From positions 1 through 64,000 of the forward strand of contig NZ_JARUXC010000015.1 of assembly GCF_030433855.1 (NCBI RefSeq): 64,000 nucleotides of DNA, in the 5' to 3' direction. Position numbers and translations under genes: made by a program. The notes under the pieces were generated by a model. The model was not told the DNA's origin and ran no database searches. It saw only the letters and a program-made list of their open reading frames with translations. Shown here one piece after another: positions 32,960 through 42,120 of the stretch. Numbering within the stretch: the first letter of the stretch is position 1; each line of letters opens with the position of its first letter. Source of the stretch: Agreia sp. PsM10. GTDB taxonomy: Bacteria > Actinomycetota > Actinomycetes > Actinomycetales > Microbacteriaceae.

Positions 32960-33516
32960 CGACGAACCCGCGCCGCGCGATCGGCTTCACCACCGAACTC
33001 GTCGCGGGCGCCGTGGCTCTCCGCAGTTGGACTGTCGCACTCCAGACGCCGCCCACCGAGTTCTACCCGCGCTTCGGCCCGCTGCCCGCGGTCGTGGGCG
33101 TCGTGGGCCAACCCGACACGTGGGATGTCGTGGGCTACACGCGCACCCTTCGATTGTCCGACGGCGGCACCGTCGTCGAGACGATCACGCACAGCGAGCC
33201 CGGCGTGTTCTTCGCCTACGACCTGAGCGAGTTCACGGGCTTGCTCGGCCGACTCGTGAGCGGAGGACGCGCCGAATGGACCTTCACCCCGGCAGGTCCC
33301 GGTGGCTCCGACGCCTCGGGTGGCCCCGGCGGCTCGAGCCCCCACTCCGAATCGGCGACCACGAACATCCGCTGGCAGTACCGGTTCTTTCCGCTGCGGG
33401 GCCGGGCGTTCATCGTGCGTGCGATCGTGGGGCTGTTCTGGGCGCCGTACATGCGTCGCGTGCTCGGCACGATCGTCGAGACGATCGAGGCTCGGGGCAG
33501 CCGGCCTCACGACTGA
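32956..33516 (+). CDS. SRPBCC-like small protein
   Basis: A 186-aa protein that looks like a START/SRPBCC-fold domain: a beta-rich N-terminus (WDVVGYTRTLRLSDGGTVVET), a middle FFAYDLSEFTGLLGRLVSGGRAEWTF stretch, and a C-terminal amphipathic helix ending RRVLGTIVETIEARG. A Gly/Ser/Pro loop interrupts it near residue 120. Its ATG overlaps the stop of the ligase gene, so the two are co-translated and may act together. No catalytic motif is evident; ligand binding is a guess. Confidence 0.7.
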   Translation: MTTNPRRAIGFTTELVAGAVALRSWTVALQTPPTEFYPRFGPLPAVVGVVGQPDTWDVVGYTRTLRLSDGGTVVETITHSEPGVFFAYDLSEFTGLLGRLVSGGRAEWTFTPAGPGGSDASGGPGGSSPHSESATTNIRWQYRFFPLRGRAFIVRAIVGLFWAPYMRRVLGTIVETIEARGSRPHD

Positions 33517-33528
33517 GCCGGGCGCGGG

Positions 33529-34023
33529 CTACAACGTGGCGCAGGGGCTGGACGCCGACAGGATGATCGCGGGCGCGCCCTGGCCGGCGTCGCTCACCTC
33601 GTCGATACGCACGTAGTACCCCGCTTCGGAACGCAGGGACAGGCCCGAGGTGGCGTCGGACGAACCGTCTGCCGCGACCTGCTTCGACACCGTCCAGCCG
33701 CCGTCCGCAGAGAACGTCGCGGCTACCGAGTCGATCCATGACGAACGGTCGAAGCCGTCGGCCACCCGTATCGTGCGGGTTCCGTCGTATTGGCCCGTAT
33801 CGCCCGCCTCGTCACAGGGAATCAGGTTGTCCGCGTCAGTCGAGTCCGTCACGTATTCGGACGGCAGCGTCTTCTCGATGTCGTCGCGCAGCGCGAGAGC
33901 GCTCTGCTTGGCCTCGTCGAAAGTCTGCTGTTTGCTCGTCGGGTTCAGATTCATCACACCGCATCCTGTCACTGTCGTCATACACGCGATCGCCACGATG
34001 GCGAGAACTACGCCGCGCCTCAC
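33529..34023 (-). CDS. Lipoprotein encoded with the WXG100-hydrolase
   Basis: A 164-aa secreted lipoprotein: signal peptide MRRGVVLAIVAIACMTTV with lipobox TVTGC (Cys21), then about 140 residues with a pair of further cysteines (LIPCDEAG and SSPCATL) that could form a disulfide. The body (FDRSSWIDSVAATFSADGGW, then YVRIDEVSD) has the look of a small extracytoplasmic binding fold, but I do not recognise it. GTG 34023 overlaps the stop of the preceding gene (GTGA), so it is translated with the WXG100-alpha/beta hydrolase and may be its partner or immunity protein (inference). Confidence 0.8.
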   Translation of the reverse strand: MRRGVVLAIVAIACMTTVTGCGVMNLNPTSKQQTFDEAKQSALALRDDIEKTLPSEYVTDSTDADNLIPCDEAGDTGQYDGTRTIRVADGFDRSSWIDSVAATFSADGGWTVSKQVAADGSSDATSGLSLRSEAGYYVRIDEVSDAGQGAPAIILSASSPCATL

Positions 34024-35567
34024 GACCCGGCCGGCTTCTTGCCGAAGAGCAGGTTCGTGAGGCCGTCCTTGACCTCATCACTGGTACGACCCGAGGCGAC
34101 GAGGCTGTGGTTGTCCTTGGACTCGTTCACGAGGTTCCATCCGGCGAACGGATCGAGGAGGTCGGGTTTGGTCAGGCCGATTCCCGAGTCGAGAACGGTG
34201 AATCCGTTCTCCGCACTGGGAGTCAGGGGGAAGCCCATCTCCACTTCGGTGATGTGAATCTGAGGGTCGAAAATCGATCCGCTGATATCGATCTCGGGGA
34301 TCGAGGCGTGCAGCCCTCGAGCCGCGAGGATCATGTCGCCCTCGGTCGTGTAGTCGTAGTACGACGTGCCGGATTGCGGCTTCCAGCCGTCGTCCATGCC
34401 GATTCCCGAGAGGGAGACGACATTCTCGTAGTGAGCACCGGCCTGCTCGCTCGCCGTGAGGATGGCGAGGCCCGCCGAGTGTCCGACCGCCGTGGTCGGC
34501 AGCGGCGGCAGTCCGGATGCGTCGAGCCCCGTCTGGAACTGGGCCATCGTGCGCCCGAGATCCATCGCGATCGAGGTGTCCGACGGGGGATGCGAGAGGT
34601 CCCACTGGGGGTAGTAGCCGTCTTTCGTGACGAAGACCAATGTTCCCGGCACGCGGTCCGCGAGCGACGACGACAGAGCCTGGATGTCGTTGCCGTAGCC
34701 GATCTTCGCGTTGCCGTAGAACGAGTCCATGGTCGTCGCCGTGCCCGGAATCCATGTCATCTGCTGGGTGGCGGTCTCGGGGTTGCCGATCATCTCGACT
34801 AGCCGGTCGGCGTCTTTGTCGTAAGTGTAGAGCTGCACGTCGCCGTCGACTGCCTTCTGCAGGTAGCCGTTCTCGTTCTTGAGTGCGCTGAGTTCGTCGC
34901 GCAGGGCCTGGATGTCGCCGGCTCCCGTGATGGAGCTGAGTGCATACCTCCACGGCTCTGCGAGCTGCTGCTCGATCTCTTCGATGCGGGCGTCGTTCGC
35001 CTCGATCTGGTCGCCGGCGATGTTCGCGTTGGCAGCGACGCGGTCGAGGGCGGGAACACCATCGAGACCTCCGACGAGTTCGGGAGCGTTCTCGATGAGG
35101 CGTGCCTGCTCCTCCGGCGTCAGAGACTCCCACCAGTCGTGGGCCGCGTCGGGGTCTTTGCTGTACTTCTCTGCGAGCTCGCGCAGCTCGTCGGTCGACA
35201 GGTCTTCGAGGTCGTCGACGGACTTGCCGCCGAGTTCACCGGACGGCGTGCCGTCGCCAGGCCCCTGCCCCGAACCGCCGGGCCCTGCGCCACCACCGGC
35301 ATCCGAGCTCGTGGCCTCCTGCTCGTCGGCGTTCTTGACGAGGATCGTCACGAGACCGTGCAGGCTGCCGCTCGCGCGAGTGAGCCCCGGCCTGTACTGA
35401 GAGTTCCAGTGGGCCGTGAACTCGGAGCCGTCTGGTCCGAGCCAACGCGTGCTGCCGAGCGCTGCCGACAACCCGTTCGCCGTATCGTCGAGTTGACGGC
35501 TCGCCGTGTCGACGAGTTTCGCGAATGCACGAAGCTCGTTGACGTCCGCGCCTACGAATCCGGCCAT
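34020..35567 (-). CDS. WXG100-like / alpha-beta hydrolase (DUF1023) secreted effector candidate
   Basis: A 515-aa protein. Residues 1-100 form a WXG100-like helical hairpin (VDTASRQLDDTANGLSAALG, then W-L-G and HWNSQYRPGL). A Gly/Pro/Ser linker at about 100-125 is followed by a helical region (DDLEDLSTDELRELAEKYSK) and, from about residue 260, an alpha/beta-hydrolase of the DUF1023 kind with nucleophile elbow TTAVGHSAGLAIL (Ser about 363). No signal peptide is present, as expected for type VII export. No ESX machinery lies in this window. The gene is co-translated with a lipoprotein, a layout like toxin or envelope-acting effectors. Confidence 0.85.
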   Translation of the reverse strand: MAGFVGADVNELRAFAKLVDTASRQLDDTANGLSAALGSTRWLGPDGSEFTAHWNSQYRPGLTRASGSLHGLVTILVKNADEQEATSSDAGGGAGPGGSGQGPGDGTPSGELGGKSVDDLEDLSTDELRELAEKYSKDPDAAHDWWESLTPEEQARLIENAPELVGGLDGVPALDRVAANANIAGDQIEANDARIEEIEQQLAEPWRYALSSITGAGDIQALRDELSALKNENGYLQKAVDGDVQLYTYDKDADRLVEMIGNPETATQQMTWIPGTATTMDSFYGNAKIGYGNDIQALSSSLADRVPGTLVFVTKDGYYPQWDLSHPPSDTSIAMDLGRTMAQFQTGLDASGLPPLPTTAVGHSAGLAILTASEQAGAHYENVVSLSGIGMDDGWKPQSGTSYYDYTTEGDMILAARGLHASIPEIDISGSIFDPQIHITEVEMGFPLTPSAENGFTVLDSGIGLTKPDLLDPFAGWNLVNESKDNHSLVASGRTSDEVKDGLTNLLFGKKPAGS

Positions 35568-35633
35568 GAACCGACTCCTTCGTTCCCCGATGTGCAGTGA
35601 TTCCCCACGTGACTCAGAGTAGGAGGCGGCGGG

Positions 35634-35671
35634 GCGGAAGGCCATGGGGAGAGGTCCCCATCGGCCTCCGC
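35634..35671. repeat. Hairpin in the divergent promoter region
   Basis: ATGGGGA (35644-35650) pairs with TCCCCAT (35655-35661), and the flanks GCGGAAGGCC / CGGCCTCCGC add a bulged extension. It lies between the divergent starts at 35567 and 35701, and may be an operator or an RNA hairpin in one of the leaders. Confidence 0.45.
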
Positions 35672-35700
35672 GCCGATGCCCGCGCTGGTAGATTCTCCGC

Positions 35701-36153
35701 GTGTCTCAACAACCACGGCCCACCACAGAGTTCCGCTGGGCCGCAGGCCTGCTCATCGCCCAAGGCGTTCTGATGGAGGGTCTCGTCGTCATCGGGCTTG
35801 CCGTGCTTCTCGCTACGGGAGTCACGCAGGACGTCATCACGAGGAATGCAGAGATCTTCGCCCTGGATTATCTGCAGGACAACCTGTACCTCATGATGGC
35901 GATGAGTGGAGTCTTCGCGGCCCTGCGGGTGATTGGCGGCATTGCTCTCTGGCGGGATCGCCTGTGGGGATTAGCCCTATCGCTCGTCAACTGCGCGGTG
36001 ACACTCACGCTCATGATCTTCCTGCTGCCCGCCGGAATCGCTGACGGACTGCTGTCGGGAGCTGCCTTGGTGCTCATCCTGCATGGGTGGCTCGGAAAGG
36101 ATCGCGATGGACGACCGCGATCGATCGCACGCACGAACCCGCGCCCTCGCTGA
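35701..36153 (+). CDS. Four-helix membrane protein of unknown function
   Basis: A 150-aa integral membrane protein with four hydrophobic segments (AAGLLIAQGVLMEGLVVIGL; NLYLMMAMSGVFAALRVIGG; LWGLALSLVNCAVTLTLMIF; GLLSGAALVLILHGWLG) and a basic C-terminal tail. I recognise no family. TAGATT at 35689-35694 lies six bases before GTG 35701, a leaderless promoter. It is divergent from the WXG100-hydrolase gene and could share regulation with it. Confidence 0.8.
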   Translation: MSQQPRPTTEFRWAAGLLIAQGVLMEGLVVIGLAVLLATGVTQDVITRNAEIFALDYLQDNLYLMMAMSGVFAALRVIGGIALWRDRLWGLALSLVNCAVTLTLMIFLLPAGIADGLLSGAALVLILHGWLGKDRDGRPRSIARTNPRPR

Positions 36154-36198
36154 TTCTCCATCGAGTACCAACGTCTATCCTTGCGGCCACGAAAGCAC

Positions 36199-36852
36199 TC
36201 AGCGGCCCGCACGAATGCGGTTCTCGACAACGCCGAGCAGCGCGGCAGTCGTGCCCTCCACCACTGTCGGAGCCCATTCTTCGGACCAGGATCGCCCATG
36301 GCTGACCCACGCCGTCTCGAAGCCGGCAGCCCGTGCGCCGGCGATGTCGGCCTCGACATGATCGCCGACCATCCAGGCGACTCCGTCTGTATCCGCGAGC
36401 GCGCGGGCAGCCTCGAAGATCCGAGCGTCGGGCTTCTTGAAGCCCAGTTCTCCTGAGATCGCGCTTCCGGCCACGATGTCGGCGAGGCCCGTGCGCTGCA
36501 GTTTCATCCGCTGCTGCCGGGCATCCCCGTTCGTGATGATGACGAGGCGTTCGCCGATCGCCCTCAACGCGTCGAGCCGGGCCAGCACACCGGGGTAGCA
36601 CTCGATGCGGTCGACATGCTCGTAGCGCAGCTGGTCGACGAGGCCCTTGAGGTCAACGGATGCCAGGTGCAACCGCTCGATGATCATGGACGCGATCGAG
36701 GGGCGCGGTGTGTACCCGTGTGCATCCACCTCGATGAGCCACTCGACATCGGTTGCGTCGCCACCCCACGCGATGACCGACTTCTGCGCCCAGCTCGCGA
36801 ACGCGCCGTCTCGATCGACGAGGGTGTTGTCGAGGTCGAGAAATACGGTCAC
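36199..36852 (-). CDS. HAD-family hydrolase (class IA)
   Basis: A 217-aa phosphatase-fold protein: motif I FLDLDNTLVDRDGAF, motif II IITNGD, motif III lysine in GFKKPDARIFEAA and motif IV GDHVEADIAGARAAG. The helical cap between motifs I and II marks subclass IA, the group of phosphoglycolate-phosphatase-like and general nucleotide or sugar-phosphate phosphatases. The substrate is unknown. TAGGAT (complement of 36859-36864) is six bases before GTG 36852, so it is leaderless and monocistronic. Confidence 0.88.
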   Translation of the reverse strand: MTVFLDLDNTLVDRDGAFASWAQKSVIAWGGDATDVEWLIEVDAHGYTPRPSIASMIIERLHLASVDLKGLVDQLRYEHVDRIECYPGVLARLDALRAIGERLVIITNGDARQQRMKLQRTGLADIVAGSAISGELGFKKPDARIFEAARALADTDGVAWMVGDHVEADIAGARAAGFETAWVSHGRSWSEEWAPTVVEGTTAALLGVVENRIRAGR

Positions 36853-36892
36853 GGGGAGATCCTAGGAGAGCCCTGGCCTCGAACTCGAGGCA

Positions 36893-38587
36893 TCAGGCGA
36901 TCGGATGCCCCGGGCCGGGGCTCGTGCGCGGGATCGCCGCGAGCAGGGCGCGGGTGTACGCATGCTTAGGGCGCGCGAAGATCTGGTCGACGGCGCCGCT
37001 CTCGATGACCTTCCCCCGCTGCAGCACCGTCACCGTATCCGCCAGCTGCCTGACCAGCGCCAGGTCGTGCGAGACGAGCAGATACGAGAGGCCGTGCTCT
37101 CGTTGCAGACGCGACAGCAGCTCGAGGATGCCCGCCTGCACGCTCACGTCGAGGGCCGACGTCGGTTCGTCGAGCACCAGGACATCCGGCCGCACGATGA
37201 GGGCCCGGGCTATGGCGACGCGCTGGCGTTGACCGCCCGAGAGCTGGCCCGGTCGGCGCGAGAGCACGGATGCCGGCAGCCCGACCTCCTCGATCGTTTG
37301 CTCCACGAGACGGGCGCGGTCGGCCCGCTCGCCGACGTGGAAGCGGTCGAGCGGTTCCCGCACGATCTTGCTCACCCGCCAGGTGGGGTCGAGCGATGTG
37401 AAGGGGTTCTGGTAGACGAGCTGCAGGTGGCGCCGCAGACCGCGCAGCCCCACCGACGTCTGCCCGTGCACCTGAGTGCCCGCCACCTCGATCCGTCCGG
37501 CATCCGGCTGTTCGAGGCCCAGCAGTAGGCGCACGGCGGTGGTCTTGCCCGACCCCGATTCGCCGACGAGCGCATGGGTCGTTCCCCTCGCGACCGTGAA
37601 CGAGACGCCGTCGAGCGCGGTCACGTCCACGTCGCGCGCACGGAACCGCTTGGTGGCGGCGTGAACCTCCACCGCGGGTGAGGCGTCGGCCGGTGTGGTG
37701 CCGGATGCCGCGCCGCGCTGGATGCGATACCGGTCGGGGTTCAGGGCGGGCACGTCGGCGTGCAGCTGCCGCGCGTACTCGGACGTGGGGGTCGAGAAGA
37801 CCTGGCTCGACGAGCCGCTCTCCTCGACGATCCCGTTCTTCAGCACCACGATCGAATCCGCCCGCTCGGCGGCGACCGCGAGGTCGTGCGTGATCAGCAG
37901 CAGGCTGATGCCCAGGTCTCGGCGCAAATCGGAGAGCAGGTCGAGGATCAGCTTCTGAATCGTCACGTCGAGCGCCGAGGTGGGCTCGTCGGCGACGATG
38001 AGCGCCGGCCTCGGCAGCACGGTCAGCCCGATGAGAACCCGCTGCAGCATGCCGCCGGAGAGCTGATGCGGATACGAGGCGTAGACCCTCTCGGGGTCGG
38101 GAAGGCCGACCCGCTCGAACACCGACAGGATGTCTCGGCGCCGGACCCGCGCATCCGATTCGCCCGTGAGCGCCGCGGCCTCGTGGGCCTGCGAGCCGAT
38201 GGTCCGCACCGGGTTGAGGGCCGACGACGGATCCTGCGGAATGTAGCCGAGAAGCCGGCCGCGCAGCGGCCTGAACTGCCGCTCTGGCAGGCCGAACAGC
38301 TCGCGACCGTCGAGGCTCACGCTTCCACTGACGGCGCTCTCGCCCGCCGGAAGCAGGCGCAGGATGCTCTTCGCCACCGTCGATTTTCCCGAGCCCGACT
38401 CGCCGATCAGCGCCAGGCTCCTCCCGCGCTCCAGGGTGAATCCCACGTCTCGCACGACCGTGGTGCCGCCGTACGAGACAGACAGCCCCTCGACGCTGAG
38501 CAGAGGTCGGCCGTCGGTTCCGCTGGTACGAGCGGGTGGCACGATCTGCGGGAGCGCCGGCCGCGTGGTGTCGATCGATACGGTCAT
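36893..38587 (-). CDS. Fused dual ATP-binding protein of a peptide/nickel-type ABC importer
   Basis: Two complete ABC ATPase domains in one 564-aa chain, equivalent to DppD plus DppF. Each has a Walker A (GESGSGKST near residue 60, GESGSGKTT near residue 340), a signature (HQLSGGMLQRV and GQLSGGQRQRV) and a Walker B (LIVADEPTSALD and VLVLDEPTSALD). ATG 38587 overlaps the end of the second permease gene and has GGAGAA upstream. It energises the permeases encoded next to it. Confidence 0.93.
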   Translation of the reverse strand: MTVSIDTTRPALPQIVPPARTSGTDGRPLLSVEGLSVSYGGTTVVRDVGFTLERGRSLALIGESGSGKSTVAKSILRLLPAGESAVSGSVSLDGRELFGLPERQFRPLRGRLLGYIPQDPSSALNPVRTIGSQAHEAAALTGESDARVRRRDILSVFERVGLPDPERVYASYPHQLSGGMLQRVLIGLTVLPRPALIVADEPTSALDVTIQKLILDLLSDLRRDLGISLLLITHDLAVAAERADSIVVLKNGIVEESGSSSQVFSTPTSEYARQLHADVPALNPDRYRIQRGAASGTTPADASPAVEVHAATKRFRARDVDVTALDGVSFTVARGTTHALVGESGSGKTTAVRLLLGLEQPDAGRIEVAGTQVHGQTSVGLRGLRRHLQLVYQNPFTSLDPTWRVSKIVREPLDRFHVGERADRARLVEQTIEEVGLPASVLSRRPGQLSGGQRQRVAIARALIVRPDVLVLDEPTSALDVSVQAGILELLSRLQREHGLSYLLVSHDLALVRQLADTVTVLQRGKVIESGAVDQIFARPKHAYTRALLAAIPRTSPGPGHPIA

Positions 38588-39435
38588 TGTGTTCTCCTCA
38601 ACCAGGTACTGATGCGGTTCACGGACAGCACGGTGATCACGATCACCAGCGCCGGAGCGTAGATGAGCCACGGTGCAGTCGCGTACGACTTGCCCGAGGC
38701 AACGAGCAGGCCCCAATCGGATGCCGGTGGCGGGTCCCCGTAGCCGAGGAACGCGAGCGACGCGATCACCAGGATCGAGGTGCCGAACTGGAGCACGGCC
38801 AGCGCGACCACCGACTTGTAGGTGTTGGGGAGGACGTGGCCGAGCAGCGCGTGGAGCCGGTTGCCGCCCTGCAGGTAGGAGGCCTCGACGAAGACCGACC
38901 CGCGCGCCCGCAGAACCTCGGCACGCATCAGTCGGGCGAAGATCGCGATGGCGGAGACTCCGGTCGCGATCGCCGCGTTGATCGTCTGGAAGCCGAGCGA
39001 GCTCACGATGACGACGGCCAGGAGGAAGCTCGGGATGGCGAGCAGAACGTCGACGACTCGGCCGAGCACGACGTCGACCGCCCCGCGAAGAAATCCGCTC
39101 GCGAGGCCGATGACGCTGCCGACGACGAGCCCGATCGACACGGCCACGAGCGCGCTCGTCACGGACGATGCCGTTCCGTACACGACGCGAGCGAACACGT
39201 CTCGTCCGAGGTGATCGGTTCCGAACCAGTGGGCGCCGCTCGGCGCCGTCAGCTTCTCGGCCGTGTCTCCGACCGACGGATCGTACGAGGTGAACAGCCA
39301 GGGCACCAGCGACCACAGCAGCACGATCACGATGACGACGGCGGCGATCGCCACCGTCGGCGGCACGCGAACGGCCGAACGCCCAGCGGCGCGGATGCGC
39401 TCCGTCGGTGCCACGAGTCCTGTCAGGCTGGTCAT
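38584..39435 (-). CDS. ABC importer permease, DppC type
   Basis: A 283-aa inner-membrane permease with about six helices. The N-terminal OppC-type segment and the ABC-contact EAA loop (EVLRARGSVFVEASYLQGGN) are visible, and the HWFGTDHLGRDVFARVVYGT block is characteristic of DppC/OppC. It overlaps both the upstream permease and the downstream ATPase genes by four bases, so the whole set is one tightly coupled operon. Confidence 0.92.
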   Translation of the reverse strand: MTSLTGLVAPTERIRAAGRSAVRVPPTVAIAAVVIVIVLLWSLVPWLFTSYDPSVGDTAEKLTAPSGAHWFGTDHLGRDVFARVVYGTASSVTSALVAVSIGLVVGSVIGLASGFLRGAVDVVLGRVVDVLLAIPSFLLAVVIVSSLGFQTINAAIATGVSAIAIFARLMRAEVLRARGSVFVEASYLQGGNRLHALLGHVLPNTYKSVVALAVLQFGTSILVIASLAFLGYGDPPPASDWGLLVASGKSYATAPWLIYAPALVIVITVLSVNRISTWLRRTQ

Positions 39436-40436
39436 GCGGGCACCTCGAGCTTTCGTTCGGACGTCGCGTCTCGTTCGCGCGTCGCCTTTCGTCGGGACGT
39501 CGCGTCGAGCCGGGGGTCGAGCAGCGGCGACACGAGGTCGGCGAGCAGGTTCACCGTGACGAAGACGACGGCGGCCAGCGACACCACGGCCTGCAGCACC
39601 GGCACGTCCTGGCTGGTGACGGCTTTCTGCACGACCGTGCCGAGCCCGTCGCGACCGAAGATCGTCTCGGTGATCACGGCCCCTCCGAGCAGTTCGCCCA
39701 CGATGAGTGCGATCATCGCGACGGCCGGAAGCATCGAGGGCTTGACCAGGTGCCGCGCGAACAGTCGAGCCTGGCTCAGCCCGCGGGAGCGTGCGACGAG
39801 GGCGTACTCCTGCCGGGACTCATGGTCGAGGTTGGCGATGAGCACCTCGGCCAGCGGCGCCGACACCGGGATGGCGAGGGTCAGGGCGGCGAACAGGGTC
39901 GCCGCCGCACTGTCGGGATCGATCGTGGTGAAGGCGTGCAGCCGGAACGCGAAGATCTCGATCAGGATGAGGCCGACGACGAAGTTGGGAACCGACAGGA
40001 AGAGCGACGGCACCGATCGCAGCACCCCGCGCGCCCACCGGCTCGGCAGGTACTGCACGCCGTAGGCGATCACCACCGCGATCGCTACCGACAGCAGCAG
40101 CGCGGTGCCCGCCAGCGTCAGCGTCGAGGGCAGGGCATCGCCGAGCAGTTGCGACACGGGCAGATTCGACTGCAGCGAGAACCCCAGGTCTCCGGTGACG
40201 AAGCGCCCGAGCGACAGGATCAGCTGGATGACGACGGGTTTGTCGAGTCCGTAGTGCGCGACGACCTGCTGGATCTCATCGTCCGTGAGACCGTTCTGCG
40301 GATCTCGGAGCATGTTCGTGATGGGATCCCCGGGCAGCACGCTGATCACCAGGAAGGTTCCGACGTAGGCCAACAGGATGACGATCACGGCCTGCGCGGC
40401 CCGCAGCAGCGCGTATCGCCCGTACGACCTGCTCAC
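39432..40436 (-). CDS. ABC importer permease, DppB type
   Basis: A 334-aa permease with six helices. The block FLVISVLPGDPITNML after helix 1 and the EAA loop (YALVARSRGLSQARLFARHL) fit DppB/OppB proteins. GTG 40436 overlaps the binding-protein stop (GTGA). The C-terminal 30 residues are unusually charged (RRKATRERDATSERK). Confidence 0.92.
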   Translation of the reverse strand: MSRSYGRYALLRAAQAVIVILLAYVGTFLVISVLPGDPITNMLRDPQNGLTDDEIQQVVAHYGLDKPVVIQLILSLGRFVTGDLGFSLQSNLPVSQLLGDALPSTLTLAGTALLLSVAIAVVIAYGVQYLPSRWARGVLRSVPSLFLSVPNFVVGLILIEIFAFRLHAFTTIDPDSAAATLFAALTLAIPVSAPLAEVLIANLDHESRQEYALVARSRGLSQARLFARHLVKPSMLPAVAMIALIVGELLGGAVITETIFGRDGLGTVVQKAVTSQDVPVLQAVVSLAAVVFVTVNLLADLVSPLLDPRLDATSRRKATRERDATSERKLEVPA

Positions 40437-42079
40437 GGCGCGATCCAGGCGGTCGCGAAGTTGGCGTACGCCAGACCGTTGAAGGTCACGCCCTTCACCT
40501 TCGGCGACAGCAGGTAGAGGCGCTGTACGAGCTCGACGGTCGGAATGGAGTACCCCTGCTCGAGCACGTACTGCTGCAGGTCGTCGACGAGCGCCTGTCG
40601 CGAGTCGCGATCCGAGGCCGTGGCGATTCCGTTCGCCAGATCGTTCAGCTTCTGGTCGCTCGTTCCCGTTTTGAACCAGTCCTCGCCCTTGTTCTGGCTC
40701 GTGAGGATTCCCGCGACGGTGCCCACATCGACGAAGCTTCGCGACGTCTGGAACAGGGGCGGATGCGCGGCGAGGACCGCCGCGTAGCCCGACACGTCGA
40801 CGACGTTCAGGTTCACCTTGATGCCGATGCGCTTCAACTGCTGGGCGATCAGCTCGTCCTCGGCCTGAGTCGAGGGAACGTAGGGATTGGGGGTCACCGT
40901 GAACTCGAGCGTGGTGCCGTCCTTCGACCGGTAGCCGTCGGAGCCGAGCACCCACCCCGCCTCATCGAGCAGTTCTTCCGACTTGTCGGGGTCGTACGAG
41001 AGCAGCTCGCTGTAGTCGCCGGCCTCGGGAACGTTGCCCTGGAGGAACGACGTGGCCACGTCCCATTTGTCGGTGTACACGGTGTCGACGATGTCCTGGC
41101 GATCGATGCCGTGCTGGATGGCCTGTCGGACGGCGAGTTCGTTCGTGGGCGCCACACTGGTGTCGACCTGGAACCCGTCGGTGAAGCCCAGGTAGCGAGG
41201 GGTGTCGACGACGAATCCCTGGTCGGTGAGCGACTCGATCTCCTGCGGTTCGACGTTGTATGCCACGTCGGCCTGCCCCGACGCCACGGTCGAGGTGCGC
41301 ACGGAGGTGTCCTTGATCACCTTGTAGGTGATCGTGTCGAGGTACGCGGCGCCGGTGTGGCCGATCGCCTCCGGTCCCCAGTCGTAGTCGGGCCGCTTCT
41401 CGAGAACGTAGCTGTCACCCTGCGTGAACGACTTCACCGTGAACGGCCCGCTGCCGATCTGCTTCGCGAGATCGGCCTGATCGTCGATGGACAGGGCCAG
41501 GGTCGCGGGCGACAGCAGGATGGTGCCGTGGTAGGCCAGCGTCGGGATGAAGCTCAACGCCGGCGAGGTGAAGAAGACGTGCACGGTCGAGCTGTCCGTC
41601 GCTTCTGCCCGATCGAAGTTGCCCGAGGGGAAGAGACCCACCTTGCTGATTCCTCGGTCGGGATCGCCCTTGGCCCAGATGTTGATGTTGTCGACGACCG
41701 CGGCCGCATCGAGCGGGCTGCCGTCGGAGAAGGTGACGCCCTCCTTGAGGTGCAGAACGAACTCGGTCGCCCCGTTCAGCTCCTCCCAGCTGGTGGCGAT
41801 CCACGGACTGAGCGTTCCCTGCTCGTCGACGTAGATCAGCTTGTCGGTGATCTCGCCCCACAGGTTGCCCTCGTAGCTCGAGATCGACGTCTTGCTCGAC
41901 ACCCAGCCCGCGTCGTAGCCCTGGATGAGGAAGGTCAGGTCACCGCCCTCGACTGGAGCGGAGTCGGAGGACGATGGCGCGGAGGCCGTGCCCGCGGCGC
42001 ACGCGGCGAGCAGTGCTGTCGTTGCGGCGGCGGCCACGACGGCGCTGGCGGCCCGCCGTATTCTCTTCGAGATGATCAT
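40433..42079 (-). CDS. Family 5 extracellular solute-binding lipoprotein
   Basis: A 548-aa peptide/nickel-type binding lipoprotein. The signal peptide ends with lipobox LLAAC (Cys27). The mature protein follows the SBP_bac_5 pattern (GEITDKLIYVDEQGTLSPWIA, then EFVLHLKEGVTFSDGSPLDA, then RQAIQHGIDRQDIV). It captures substrate outside the cell and delivers it to the adjacent permeases. The ligand is unknown; the FAD-linked hydroxy-acid oxidase 41 bases upstream in the same operon makes a small hydroxy acid or hydroxy-acid conjugate a reasonable guess. Confidence 0.92.
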   Translation of the reverse strand: MIISKRIRRAASAVVAAAATTALLAACAAGTASAPSSSDSAPVEGGDLTFLIQGYDAGWVSSKTSISSYEGNLWGEITDKLIYVDEQGTLSPWIATSWEELNGATEFVLHLKEGVTFSDGSPLDAAAVVDNINIWAKGDPDRGISKVGLFPSGNFDRAEATDSSTVHVFFTSPALSFIPTLAYHGTILLSPATLALSIDDQADLAKQIGSGPFTVKSFTQGDSYVLEKRPDYDWGPEAIGHTGAAYLDTITYKVIKDTSVRTSTVASGQADVAYNVEPQEIESLTDQGFVVDTPRYLGFTDGFQVDTSVAPTNELAVRQAIQHGIDRQDIVDTVYTDKWDVATSFLQGNVPEAGDYSELLSYDPDKSEELLDEAGWVLGSDGYRSKDGTTLEFTVTPNPYVPSTQAEDELIAQQLKRIGIKVNLNVVDVSGYAAVLAAHPPLFQTSRSFVDVGTVAGILTSQNKGEDWFKTGTSDQKLNDLANGIATASDRDSRQALVDDLQQYVLEQGYSIPTVELVQRLYLLSPKVKGVTFNGLAYANFATAWIAP

Positions 42080-42120
42080 GGTGTTCTCTTTCTGCTGGAG
42101 AGGTGCGAGGGGATGAGTGC

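Noticed and set aside
34020-35567. A type VII secretion locus
   Set aside because: Only the WXG100-like effector is present; no EccC, EccD or other ESX component is encoded in the window.
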